Part shown: positions 44,197-55,901 of the stretch, piece by piece
Position numbering within the stretch: the stretch's first letter is position 1
Layout: each line of letters opens with the position of its first letter
Source: Trochalopteron elliotii
Taxonomy: Eukaryota > Chordata > Aves > Passeriformes > Leiothrichidae
Reading direction: 5' to 3'
DNA: 64,000 nucleotides
NCBI GenBank assembly: GCA_024734555.1
Contig: JANPWX010000061.1
Span: forward strand, 1,434,613 to 1,498,612
Program-made: the position numbers and the translations under genes
Notes under the pieces: model-generated
The model's input: the letters and a program-made list of their open reading frames with translations, nothing else
Database searches by the model: none
Told to the model about the DNA's origin: nothing

Positions 44197-46417
44197 AACT
44201 TCCCTAAATAAAGCATCGACCCACTGCAGACTCTCTTCTGTGCACAAGTAACCATAGTTTGTGTCTTCATGCCTATGTCTAAATAATCTTCTTGTTGTAA
44301 TAACACAGCAGCTTCTCATTGTTGTGTGTTACATGGCATGGATGTTTGACCCCCACCACATTTTCTGAAGTGATGAATTCTTTTCTTTTTTTTTCCCCTC
44401 ATCTTCAAGCAGGATTTTGGCTTTAGAGGAATTTTTAACTCTCTATCAAGTTCAATACTGAAGAGGAAATTGGCAGAAATTTCTTTTGTAACAATGTCTA
44501 GAAGTATCAAGTGCAAAATGAAGTGCAAATTATAGGAGCTGGCAATCTCTGTGAGGGAAAGCAGAGAAGGCCTGACACCTCTCAGCCTGAGGATACTGGA
44601 AAGAGGGAAACTTCTCTCCAACCCAGAGAAGGATTTAGGTTTTGCAGCAGACTTGGCCTTTTGAAGACACGTTTTTAAGAAGCAGTCATTGTAGTTTTAC
44701 CTACGAGAAATCTATATTATTTCTCATGCACTAACCAAGATGTGTATCTTTATCAGCGTGTGACTGAGCATCTTTTCCAGCCCCTTTGCTTATTTTAAAC
44801 TGGCTCCTTTGAACAAGAGAAAATAAGAAAGAAACTATACAACAGCCTCCCAGGAAGGAAAATATTTTAGTGTTTTGCTTTAGTGAAAATAGAAAAAGAG
44901 ATGCAGTTCAAAAGAGGCTTCTGATTTGAAAGACATTTGCAGATGGTGGCACAAGGCAGTGTTTTAGTCTGACATGATGAACATCCTGGGCCAACAGTTG
45001 CATTGCCCTTTCATTTTTGCTGTCTGCAAACCAGAGAATTTAAGCCAATTTACCCTGCCCATTAGTGTTATGTATATGGTATATACAGGTGTTTTCTGAC
45101 TCCAAAATAAGTAACAAACATCTTTATGTGATGCTGAAAGTATATTTAAGGTTACTGTTTGAATGTATATTTCAACTGTTACAGAAAAATAACAGTTATA
45201 GAACCATTGCCATGCTGCTGCTTCTACAGTCTTTGTAGTCGAATATAAGCGAGGGAAAATGAAGTCCCTTATCTCTAGTTTTCAATAGATTTTGTTTTCC
45301 CATTCCCCCAAGGTTTAAGAAAGCAATTGCTCTTTGGCAGTCAAATTTTCAAACAGATTTCTTTGGCACATGTGCTGCTGGCATAGCTGTATGTTGATAA
45401 TCAATTTTACGATAGAATGAAAATAAGAAATAGATGATGGTAATTTAATATTTCCTTGGTAATAAAAGCATTATTCAGTATGTATTTTTGTACTCTAGCC
45501 CCAGATTTATGTTATTTGTTGCTAGACTCCTGCAGAATGCAATTATTTATAAACTCTTCTCAGTGTCAGAAAAATGTCAGTAGTTAAAAATCTGGGCCTA
45601 CCAGATGCAAGTAGGAATTTCACAGTCCTACTTTTCAATCTTGGATTATGCTGAGAGTTCTCACTCAAGAGATGCCTGAAAGCTTAAGCAATTTCCTTTT
45701 TTTTTTTCCTACTGGGAAATAAGAAGTTGTTTCAGGCTTATGTCAGAATCCATCTGAGTGGGTATGGAAGCAGGCGAGTTCCAAAATCACTTTAAATTAA
45801 AAATCAGGCCAATGATAGTTTGTGTTTCCTGCAAGCAAAAATTTCTCAGTATCCAAATATAGCTTTAAAATAAATGGCCCCAAGGAAGGATTAGTACCAT
45901 CTTATGATAAATATGATTAAATAGAAGAGTCTATTTGAAGTTCCTCTGGAATTTGCCACTCCTATATTTGTACACCTTTAGCTACTCCTGGAGCAAAGTG
46001 AGTGAAAGGAATTTTCTTGGGATTTGTATTTGCAAAATTCTTTTCTAAGAGCCAAGAAGTCTTCAATTACTCTAAAATTTATTTGGAATATGAGAATGTG
46101 AATCTGTGTTCTTTTGTGTATTTTATCATATTGCTGATAAGCAAAATATCCTGACCTTTCAAAAACAAACCCAGAGAAGCTGTCGGTCTTCTCATGCAGT
46201 AGAAGGTTTGGTGAACTATTGAGTGAATGGTTTCTATTCTAAATGCTTAGTAAAATGAGTGTGAAGAAGACACAGGTTGAATTTACATTCTGAAATGGAA
46301 TTTTGTAGTGAAGGGAAGGAAAAAACATACAAGGGCTAGCCTCTAAGCAACAATCACAGAGTAAATGTGAAAAAAAAAAATCTAAAATTCATCCGTTTAA
46401 TCTCCAGATTTTGAGAG
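44197..46417. other. AT-rich stretch, no gene seen
   Basis: A 16-base candidate microexon after TACACCTTTAG near 45990 (donor CAAA/GTGAGT) is too short to call. Nothing else stands out. Confidence 0.3.
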
Positions 46418-47038
46418 ATGAAGCAAGCTGTGGGTCAGGGTCATGGCAGAAAATTAATGCATTTAAAACTTAATGTGCAAATACAGGAGGGCATGGCACA
46501 GGCAATGAATGTTCAGGGAGTTGTGTACTGTGGTGTTTTGGTAAATGATGGCACTGTGTGGCTCAGTGGATCTCCTCCCTCCCTCCCTCATTTGGGTGAT
46601 TCCTCATATCCCCAGGACTTTTATCTGAACAATTATTATTGTGGAAATCACCAGATGAGCAGTTCTGTAAGTGGTTGGTACCATAGTGATGGTCTTTGCT
46701 GCAGAGCTGGAATTTTTGTGACAGCTAAAGCTGTTGTAACCATAGGCACACTTAATGGGTCAGGAGGTTGTGTTCCCTTGATAGGTGCTGCCCTCATACT
46801 TCATTCTGTTTGCATGGATTCTATATATGTGTATAAATATGTGTGTGGAGAGTGTATATATTCACACAGAGTGAGTGAATTTCGTGAATGGAAAATTCTA
46901 ATTTGGCAGCATACTGGGCAAAATGATTGGGAATTAAAGAGATTCTGTCAGGATAGTAAGGCCTCAGATTTTTTTCCCCCTAATTTAACCAGACATAATG
47001 CTTGTGAGATGTGTCATGTTGATAGTACTAAAAAATAA
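46418..47038 (+). CDS. Unidentified 206-codon Cys-rich ORF
   Basis: This is the longest ORF in the window, opened by an ATG three codons after an in-frame TGA and closed by TAA. With stops expected about every 15 codons at this composition, I estimate roughly 0.01 ORFs this long by chance in the window. The product has 11 Cys (residues 38, 75, 94, 95, 118, 132, 143, 146, 177, 196, 199), including CGEC (143-146) and CEMC (196-199) about 50 residues apart. A short hydrophobic stretch lies near 118-132, and possible N-glycosylation sites lie at 113 and 189. No signal peptide, protease, polymerase or zinc-knuckle motif is visible. An acceptor-like TTTAATCTCCAG lies just upstream at 46395-46407. 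It may be a retrotransposed or retroelement-derived remnant, a lineage-specific gene, or a lucky ORF. I assign no function. Confidence 0.3.
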   Translation: MKQAVGQGHGRKLMHLKLNVQIQEGMAQAMNVQGVVYCGVLVNDGTVWLSGSPPSLPHLGDSSYPQDFYLNNYYCGNHQMSSSVSGWYHSDGLCCRAGIFVTAKAVVTIGTLNGSGGCVPLIGAALILHSVCMDSIYVYKYVCGECIYSHRVSEFREWKILIWQHTGQNDWELKRFCQDSKASDFFPPNLTRHNACEMCHVDSTKK

Positions 47039-47599
47039 GATTTATCTTTAATAAGAACAGACTCAGTTTGAACAGGTATAGATCAAGCTGTTAATTTACT
47101 TACCCTAATTCAGAGAGACAACTTCAAAGCATGTTTCAACCTCCAGGGCATCTTTTGATGGATAGTTATGACAGTTTATGTACTAATAACACTTGTTCAC
47201 TAGAAAATAATTTTGAAGCCATAGATCGCCTCTGTAGTCATCCCACAATTTAACTTTCGGTCAATGTTGGAGTCATCTACATTTGAGTCACAAGCCTACC
47301 AGTCAAAATATTTGTTTCTTTACGAATTCTCTGGATCCCTTTTTCTCCCTATAATTACTTTATTTAGACACCTAAGTAAGCTGACATTTATTTTAACACA
47401 ATTAGGGTAAATAATATTGGTGACTTAGAAAATCAAGCTAAAGTAATCTTGGGTAGGGTTATGAGAGATGAAAGGTCAAGCTAGTGTGTACAAGGTGGGT
47501 GGTTTTTACAAAATAGAGCAAATTTGTTTAATAGCATACCTTTAATACTCATGACCTTAAAAATTCATTCAGGTTGCTGGTGTCTCCTTTGCAATGTAG

Positions 47600-47785
47600 G
47601 TGAATAGGCTGCCTTTGACAGCTGCAGACAACATGATAGCATACAGGCCTCATGTTTACTGTGACAAGACTGAAGAAAATTTGCAATTCTTTGACACTTC
47701 TGCTCCTCTTAAACGCTATCATAAGTGCCTCTTCCCTCTTGACTGGCTACAATGTTTATTTTTTACAGTGGAAAACCATGGCTGA
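47600..47785 (+). CDS. Candidate terminal exon, 61 codons
   Basis: Immediately after a good acceptor (GGTGTCTCCTTTGCAATGTAG) the phase-0 frame is open for 61 codons, starting VNRLPLTAADNMIAYRPHVY, and stops with TGA at 47783. No donor of quality lies inside, so if real it is a terminal exon, though I see no AATAAA nearby. Entry phase 0 fits the exon at 44103 when that is read in phase 1 to 0. The open run starting exactly at the splice site is the main support. Confidence 0.3.
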   Translation: MNRLPLTAADNMIAYRPHVYCDKTEENLQFFDTSAPLKRYHKCLFPLDWLQCLFFTVENHG

Positions 47786-48640
47786 TGGTGAATCATCGGG
47801 CCTTGTCTGTAATGATGTAATTGGTAGTTAGATGCATGTCAAAGGCAGTCATTATCTGAAGCAATGCTAAAATTGCAATATTCTAGACCAAAAAAAAAAA
47901 ATCAGATGCCACAGTAAAAAGGTTGTATTGTGAGCAGGATGCTTAGGTTACTCAGGATATTCTGGAAATTGTCATAGAATGATGGGTCACTTTCTGTGTG
48001 AAGCAGACAGGGTTGTTCATATGTAAGTCTTCTGATGAACTATAGACGTTATGTGTCATTTGCCCTATAATTTTACTATCATGTGCTATACTACTGTCTA
48101 GTTGACTTTTAAGTTGCAATTTTTGATGTGTTCCTGATGTGTTTAGAGTGATCTATATTTACCAAGTGCAATGGTTTTCAGAATAGCACTGCTCAAACAT
48201 TTTTTGGCATATTACTTTGTGAAAATGCAGGGCTTGAAACAGGTTTGTACAGAATTCAGTGTTTGGTGAATGGAAGTTCATTCTTAGCACCCTAAAATGG
48301 CAGCAGGTCCATGAGCACTGAAGATTTACAGCCTATATATTATTAAACAATGCAGAACACTTTAAATAGACCACATTGAAACATTTTACAGGAGGTACTA
48401 TTAATACCTTAGTTAATATCTTTTCTTAACTCTGCTCCTCAAATGTTTTCTAGACTCATACTAGAAACACAAAGTGCTTCAATGCACTGTTTAAATGGCT
48501 TATGCTTTCTGTTGAGTCACATCCTGCCCCTTTCATAAAGGAAATGAGCATTGGAGACATTCGATTTTATGCCAGCAATATTTAATGTGAAACATTTGGC
48601 CCTAGAAGACGTCATTTTCTTGCTCATGCTGATTTTGCAG

Positions 48641-48671
48641 ATTGGTAACTGCACTTATTTCAGTGGCGCTG
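48641..48671 (+). CDS. Candidate 31-nt microexon
   Basis: A strong acceptor (TTCTTGCTCATGCTGATTTTGCAG region, AG at 48639-48640) and the donor GCTG/GTGAGA (48672) bound 31 bases. They are open in phase 0 to 1 (IGNCTYFSGA) and phase 2 to 0. A 97-codon frame runs through it. Confidence 0.23.
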
Positions 48672-48673
48672 GT

Positions 48674-49884
48674 GAGATTTCATCTTGGAGAGAAAAACTG
48701 TGTTCACAAAGGGTAAAATGCTATCTTCAAAATGCATTAACAATGGCTTTGGAAAAACCAGGAGTTTTTAATTTTCTACTCTACGTGAAGATATCCATAA
48801 TTGCTACACTAAGCTCCTTATGCTGGCTGGGAAAGGCAATATGAATTCATTCATGTCTGGATAGAGGAGGTTGTTCTCAAAAGAGAGCTTGAAACAAATA
48901 GTTGTAGTGTAATTTTATTTTATTGTCATTGGTAATTAGGCACAATAGTTGCTGTGAAGTTCTGTAGGTGTTTTAGAGACAGAAATAAAATTTGTATATT
49001 TTCTGTCTCTGCAATTATTCTGCAGAGATCTGGTTTTTTTTAATGAGGCAGCACTGACAATTTTTCTATTATTAACCAGAACAAAATGTCACTTTGCAGG
49101 ATGACTTTTAGTTAAACTCCTGAATGATTTCATGACTGCCTTGAGATTTCAATTAACTTTTTATTACATGGAGTACAATGTTATTAATAGCTGAGAGGAC
49201 AATGAGCTAACAGTGTAACACAAATGTCCTGCTCAAACGGAGAATTAAAAATGGGAAATATTAATACTGCAGTGGTCTGTGAAGTGAGTTGTTCATGGTT
49301 GATCTGTGCTGATAAAAGTCGTCATCCAAAAAAAAAAAGATGGGAGAGGTGCGGTTTTAGGGAATCTGATATCAGATGCCTTGAAGGTGGAGAGATGCTC
49401 CCTTATTTTGGAGAAATTGTTTTAAGCACCCAGAAAAGTCTGCTCCAGAAGCAGCATAGGAGAAACAGTCGGCAGAGTGTGTCCAGTTCGTGGAAGCTGA
49501 CAGGCAGGAGGTGACTCTGCTTTGCCTCCTTCTTGCAGCAGGACAAGGCTCTGCAGCTACTCCAGAGAAAGGGCTGTGCCCAGAATTTTGTGTCAAACTT
49601 TTCTGGTCATTCTGGTCATAGTGCAGTATTTCTCTTTGGGTTCAGGTTTCAAACTCTAGAATGAATTTTTGAACAGTGTGGAGAGTTTGGACACATAATT
49701 TAGAGTTTATACCAACTTCCTTTTTAAAGATGTGTATGAGGTTGAGCTCTTGGCCATGTTTGCTCAGCAAAGGTATTTTATTAGTTAGGCTATGAAATAT
49801 GACTGCCACACCTAGTTTAAAATTTTGTAGGTACTTTTAAAGTCAAGAGGCATGCAAAAAAGAACCTGTTCCAATTTCTTTTTT
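48674..49884. other. No firm gene; one 96-codon ORF
   Basis: The ORF 49224-49514 (starts MSCSNGELKMGNINTAVVCE) contains a strong donor-like GAA/GTGAGT at 49281 but no good acceptor upstream. It could be a first coding exon or chance. Confidence 0.2.
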
Positions 49885-50175
49885 CATAGAATCTTAGAAT
49901 GGTTTGGGTTGGAAGGGACCTTAATTTCATCTTGTTCCAATTTCTCTCCCATGGGCAGGGACACTTTCCACTATCCCAGATTGCTCAAACTGCACCCAAC
50001 TTGGCCTTGAACACTTTCAGGGATGGGGCAGCCACAGTTTCTTTGGGCAACCTGTGCCAGGGCCTCAGCATCCTCACAGGGAAGAATTTCTTCCTGATAT
50101 CTAAATTAAACCTGCCCTCTTTCAGTTTGAATCCATCTCCCATTGTCCTATAACTAAATGCCCTGGTTTTTCCTA
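49885..50175 (-). mobile_element. CR1 LINE fragment, 3' end
   Basis: The left edge reads CATAGAATCTTAGAATGG, followed by TTTGGGTTGGAAGGGACCTT. This is the reverse complement of the hallmark 3' end of avian CR1 elements with their 8-base terminal repeats. The following 250 bases keep recognisable CR1 wording (TTCCACTATCCCAG, CTTGGCCTTGAACACTTTCA, GGGCAACCTGTGCCAG, TCTTCCTGATATCTAA). The element lies on the minus strand and is strongly 5'-truncated to about 290 bases, as most CR1 copies are. It encodes nothing intact. A minus-to-plus ORF of 84 codons across it is incidental. Confidence 0.93.
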
Positions 50176-50405
50176 CGTTAAGGTGTAAACCATATTTATA
50201 AATCTTAGAAATTTACATTTCTAAACCAGCAGATTTCAAAAAATGCTATCTGCACTGTTTCTTGAAAACATATTTAAAAGTTAAGATGAGCGAACTGTTC
50301 TTCAAAGAAAAAGGGGTATTTTAGAATGTTTGGGGCTTCACATCTTCAAAATAAGGTTGTTCTCTCCTTGTGTTTTTCTTCTTCATTTCCTTCACTTGAA
50401 CATAG

Positions 50406-50450
50406 TTGTGGAGAAGAAGCTTAACCACTCTGGAATACCAGACTACTTTG
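50406..50450 (+). CDS. Candidate coding exon, 45 nt
   Basis: A long pyrimidine tract (TTTTTCTTCTTCATTTCC...) ends at ACATAG (50405), and the donor TTTG/GTAGGA follows at 50451. The length is a multiple of three. It is open in phase 1 to 1 (VEKKLNHSGIPDYF) and phase 0 to 0 (LWRRSLTTLEYQTTL). It would be a cassette exon that does not shift frame. Confidence 0.28.
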
Positions 50451-50452
50451 GT

Positions 50453-53400
50453 AGGAACATAAATGATGACAGATGCAGCTATTTTGGGGACTGAAAACTG
50501 CTAATCCATGTAATTGTAAAAACACATGAAACTCCATAATGGCTTTTTTGTACACTGAAATGAAGATATCCACTTGCAGTTGTCTTTGAGCTTAATCTTA
50601 GGAACTCAGGGCAATCAGACTTCCCAAGAAATTGTGGTACCTCAAAAATAGAGCACTTAAATCTGAATTGTGAAGTTAATTTTGTCATGTGTTTCTCAAG
50701 TAGGGTTACAATTAGAAAAAAGGTTTTTCTGAGGTGCAGAAAGAATCTTTATGACCCAAATGAACTAGTTGGGTCTGTTTTTCTGAAATGCAAACAAAAA
50801 AGCATCTTTTCGTGATTTACAGCTGTTCAACAATGTTTGATTGTACACCAGGGGAAGTATCTCGATTGAATGGAAAAGCCAGGCATATAAAGTGGCTGTT
50901 CTGGTTACCATTCCCCAGTTGCTATGCAGAACTACTGTTTTGTTAAAAAAGGAGTCTTGAGATGTTTGTGGATTAATGTGAATTTCCATATGACTTCTCA
51001 GATTCTGCACTTGGCACAAGATAGTTTCTAGCTGCCTTTTCTTTTTCCTCTCAGCCTCCAACCCTCATTTGATATTACTTCAGGGCTGGTTGAAAAAGAG
51101 AACCTTTATTATTAGACTGTGAGTGCATAGTGGAATTTTCAAAATCCCTTTTTGATTTTTCTCTAATGGGTTAAAAGGCACACTTGTAAAATTATTTGAA
51201 AATTAAATAAGGGGAAAACAAGTTTCATCTTCTCCATTGATATTTGCTTTGCAGAACTTAGAGGGACAATAAGGGTGTAAGGTCTAATGCCTAAATAGGA
51301 CTATTGCTTTGCAATTCCAGTTTTACACAGTTGCCTTTTAATTTTTTTGGCTTACCAGTGTCTTAATATCTAACCTTCCTTTTCTTCCTCTTGCAAAGCA
51401 GATGTATGACAGTGGTATCTTGGATATTGGGAGATGTTTAAGCAGTTGGGGAGAAATGTCATTCTACTGGTGTTAGATTAATTATTTATACTTAAGACCA
51501 GCAAAACCCTCTAAAACCCCAAATAGCCTTTTCATGTAGAAAGCTCAGTGGTTAAATTCATCATTCTCATGTTTTCCTTGGATGTTTTTTGCATGTCTTT
51601 GAACACAGTTAACAGCCTTGGGTAACACCATAGGATGCTTTGCAGTCAGCTCTGTGAGTTTTTCATGCTCAGACCTTCCCAGCTCCTTTGCAGTCTGTTT
51701 TCATTTTTCTGGTTGCTGTTTGGTGGCAGCCCCACACATCTACTGTTAGTTTCAAACCCTTGCAGCTGGATTGTAAATGTTTGTTAACAATATTAGCAAT
51801 GGCGAGTGCCCACAATTTGGATGCAATTAAAATATTTTTTTTAATGTATTTCCTCACTTTGTCTGTAAGGATCAGGATGTCTTTGAACTATTCTATCATA
51901 CAACCACCACCAATTTTTGCTGCTGCTTTTTGAGGTTTCTGGACTTCTTGGAAGTCTGAGTCCCTGGTAGGCCATCAGTGGCTCAAGTAACTTTAGCAAT
52001 TCCAGAAACAGAGATTTGTGTCATTGCTTTTTTGTAAAATGTAAGGGATTTGTTTGTCTGTAGAAAATCTGGAAATTCAAATTTTGACTTTTCTTTAGTA
52101 GAAGGAATTTTAATTTCTGTATTACTAGAAATTTACAGCAGTGGAGGACCTTTCTCTTAAATTTATTGTTGCAGCTTGTGCTGACACTATATGGTCTTTT
52201 TAAAGTAGTTTCTGCCTGAGCTTGAAATGTTAACTACAATGGCAAAACAGATATCTCCAGGTTAAAAGAAGGACTTAAATACAACAGGGTGAGATTGATC
52301 AATTCAGATTATGGCTTGGAAGCAACTGAATTCATGAAGAAGAGTAAAAATTCATTGGAAAGCTCTTTTGTCTACAGGGTGTTAGCATGAAAGGTGTGGC
52401 TCAGAAATTTGGAGTTAGCAGGGAACAAGGAGTCCCCAGAGCATTTTATTGCAGACAGAGATCAACGCTTGATTCTCATTCTTATTGTGGAATTCTACTG
52501 CACATAAATGATTTTCAAATATTAAAAACTCACTCCTCAATAGATTGACTTTTAAAATGTGGCATATTTTCTTTCCTAATACTGTGCAAACTAAGATATA
52601 AAGTTAGTGACTTGCAAAAGGGTAGTGAACTCACAGGACAGCCCAAAATAAAATCCTGGTTTGCTGATACTGAATAGAGGCTCTGTTTTCCTTGTGCTGT
52701 GATTGGATAGAGATGCTTGCACTCTGTACCAGTTAGTGAGGTAACAAAAATCTGGATTTTAATCTTAATTTCTTTAGTTCCTATTTATTACAACATTTAA
52801 TGACTTGAATCAAATGTTCATAGCTAGTTCCTGAGAAAAAGTTGGTGGAACACTTCACAGGGAGCAAGAAAGATGAGTCAGTCCTGATTCATTTAATTGT
52901 TTGGTCCTCCTTAGTCTTGTAGCATTTCACATCTCACTAACTGTATGGCCAAAATTTTGGCAACCCATCTAGCAGTAAGTGGAATAGGCAGTTTATGCTT
53001 TCCCTGAAGTGAAAATGCATCTGTGATCCCTGAGGATGTCAGCAGGCAGGTTTGCCTTGGCCCCAAACTAGGTCTTAAATAACATCACTTAAGATCCACT
53101 GCTGCTTGTCAACTGCATCACTGCAGTCAGAGGATCAGCCTACTACTGTCTGCTCTGAAATGCCAGCATTGGATCATTTAGAGTTTCCTGTTAGATGGCA
53201 CACAGCTGTTTCCTTTCATTATGCGTGGCTGCACATGTGAAAAGGCATCTCTTCCATAAGCATAGGCTGAAAAAATTCCATCAGAGAATCAAACTTGTCC
53301 AACCTGTGTAATTTAGATAAAGTTTTTCTTGGAAGCACAGATTCTTGACATAATCAGTCAGTGATGGGTACAAATCAAATTCATTTGAAGACCAGAAGTG

Positions 53401-55628
53401 TAGGAAAGCCAGTTGGCTTCCAGGTTAAAAATAAGGTGGATTGAAGTGACAGGCTGTTTAACAACAATTAATAATAACTGGGAAACAAGATGATCTACTG
53501 AAAAATGTCTGTAAAAATAAAAATAATAAAAAGGTAAATGTAAGTACTGTGTATTAGAAATCCATTACATAGATTTTCAAGAAAGAGCAATGACATCTGT
53601 TTTTACCAATTTATTTCATGTAGCAAACAACAGGACACAAATTCAGTGAAATGTCAGTGTAGGAAACAGTGTTGTACAATTGCTACATTTTGTATTTACA
53701 TGACAGGCAGATAGATTTCTCTGCCTGGAAATGCCTTTCAGGATTGCTGTCCCTGTTTGTGTCACTCAGGTGACACATCTAGCAAAGGGACAAACGTAAA
53801 AAGGGAAGTGCCTGTGGGGAAATTCTGCACAGAGGTTGGGTGTGCTGATGGAAGAGCAGCCCACATTACACCTGATTATATGATGGCGCAGCCCTTGGTT
53901 GTTCATCACTGGTTTTAAAGGGCAAGAGTATCATTAAATTGTATTTTTCCTTTCACACTAGGGCCTTTTACCATGAGGTAAAACTGAGGGCCGCCTGAAA
54001 GAGCTTTGTTTACTATCATTTAGACTTACAATGACTGAAAATCATTACAATAGCAGGCAGCTGAATGGAAAGACTTCCAAAATAAAAAGCCAGTTGCTTG
54101 TTTTATACAGTTTCTCAACCTGTGTGTTCCCTGCTCACTCGAGAACATCCACATATGCTTGGCAATACAGGAAATGATGGATAAATCATTACTGCCAAGT
54201 CAGTAAATTCACTACTGGAAGTTAAAAGTTACTCGGGTTCAGAGAGAAGCAGTAAAACCTTTTAAATAGAGTTGTAGAATTTAAATAAAATTTCAACAAA
54301 CAGACATATTCTCATATGATATATGTCTTTCTACTTTGCTTTAATAATGGCTAATTTAAATTTTTGCATTTAAGGAAAAACTTTTTCTTTGGCTCTTTGG
54401 TCTTTTCTGGAAATGAGAAGTGTCACCATTAATGTGGAAACCACTTTTTTATGTTTTATGGGATGCTTTTAGTCTCTGTATTTCTACAAAGTGATACTTC
54501 AGGTAAAACTGTGACATTCTGTGTCTGAAACTTGACTGCTCTCCTACTTTTCTGCCAGCAGCCCACACACTCCTGGCACTGTAGCTGCTCTCTGATTCTT
54601 AACCCCTCTTTTTCTGGCTGGATCTAGTATGTAAGCTCTTGGAGTGGGAAAGGAGCAATAGCAGCACAGAGCTCTCAGTGTTTCTGTACTCCCTATTTAC
54701 ATCCCTGTAAGACAGCTATGGTTGCCCACTCCTGTGGGGGTTGCCAGCAGGGATGCAGCATGTTCCTGTCAGGCTGGATAGGTGTTTCACCATCAGGTAT
54801 TCCCAGTGCTTTGGTGAAATGCTTTGAGGCCTAATGAGTTTATTCAAGGAGTTTCATTTAATTCAAGTGCCCTTATTATCCCCTAGGTACCTGCTCACAT
54901 TGTTACATGAAGCTCAGTTCATTTCTGTATGGCAAAGCTGCCAGGACATGGGTACAGCCTTGGGTAAGAGCTAAAACATGGGCTCAGAGAAGGAGTTATT
55001 TGCTTTTTGCTTCAGCCTTCTGGTGTAGCACACCCACAAACTGCAGCCTCCAGAACTGGCACATCATAGCACTCTTCCCCTGCACACTGATGCACTCTGA
55101 GATCTACAATCTGGTCATCCCTTCCAGCTCTGGGAGTATGAATGTTATATGGACACATGGATGCTTTTAGGCACACAAATGAATTTGATCATTTTCTTGT
55201 CTCCCTTCCTTGTAGTCATTTTGTACCTTTCTACTTATTCTTTTACTTAACATTTGTCTCAGATGTCTTCCTTAGTGCCTATGGCCTTCATCTCATTACC
55301 AAGGAATGGGGTTTGGATGCTGAATCTTCTGGCTCCAGGTCTTCTTCCATCCCTAGCTCAAATAAAAGTGAATTGCTTCTGCAAAAGTAAATGCAATAGA
55401 AGCACTGAACAATATTGAGGACAGGAGCACTTTTTTAAAAGAATGGTATGTGGGCAGATTTTTTTTTTCCTATTTCAAAACATGTAATCAATAGTGCTAG
55501 TTTCCCAAAATACTCTTTTTACATTTTGAGCTTTCCCATTCAGGAATGATAATTTAATACTTAATGTAATGAATGGTCTTAGCTCTGATTTTTCCTACTG
55601 CTGTCCTGTTCTTTTAAGCTTTGCCTTG
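50453..55628. other. AT-rich stretch, no gene seen
   Basis: Over 5 kb with only short ORFs (98 codons minus at 50765-51061 at most). A splice-like segment follows TTCTTCCATCCCTAG at 55359, with donor AAAA/GTAAAT. Nothing is called. Confidence 0.3.
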
Positions 55629-55634
55629 TTGGGC

Positions 55635-55895
55635 TGTGGGAGAATGGATTGTAAAAGAAGAGAGATAGTGCTGCAGGCAATCCTGCCCCAGATAAGTTGC
55701 AGCTGTATAAGGCAGGTGAACAGCATTGAAGGAGAAGAAGCAGGGAATGCTGATTTGTATTGACCAATCACAAAAGAGTAAAAAGGCACACAGGTGTTCT
55801 GCATGTGAGAAACAGGGTGTAAAAGGTTGTGATGGGGAATAGTAAAGTGCTGATCCTTGTTACCATCCTTGGCATCAGTTGTGTCTCCTTTGTCA
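55635..55895 (+). mobile_element. Short solo LTR of an endogenous retrovirus
   Basis: The block runs from TGTGGGAGAATGG to TTTGTCA and is flanked by TTGGGC (55629-55634) and TTGGGT (55896-55901), a 6-base target duplication with one transition. Near its 3' end GAATAGTAAAGTGCTG resembles a damaged AATAAAG poly(A) signal. The start and the CCCAGATAAGTTGCAGCTG block match the LTR at 17594, so the two belong to related families, though this one is only 261 bases. No internal retroviral sequence is present. The boundaries rest on the terminal dinucleotides and the duplication only. Confidence 0.58.
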
Positions 55896-55901
55896 TTGGG
55901 T

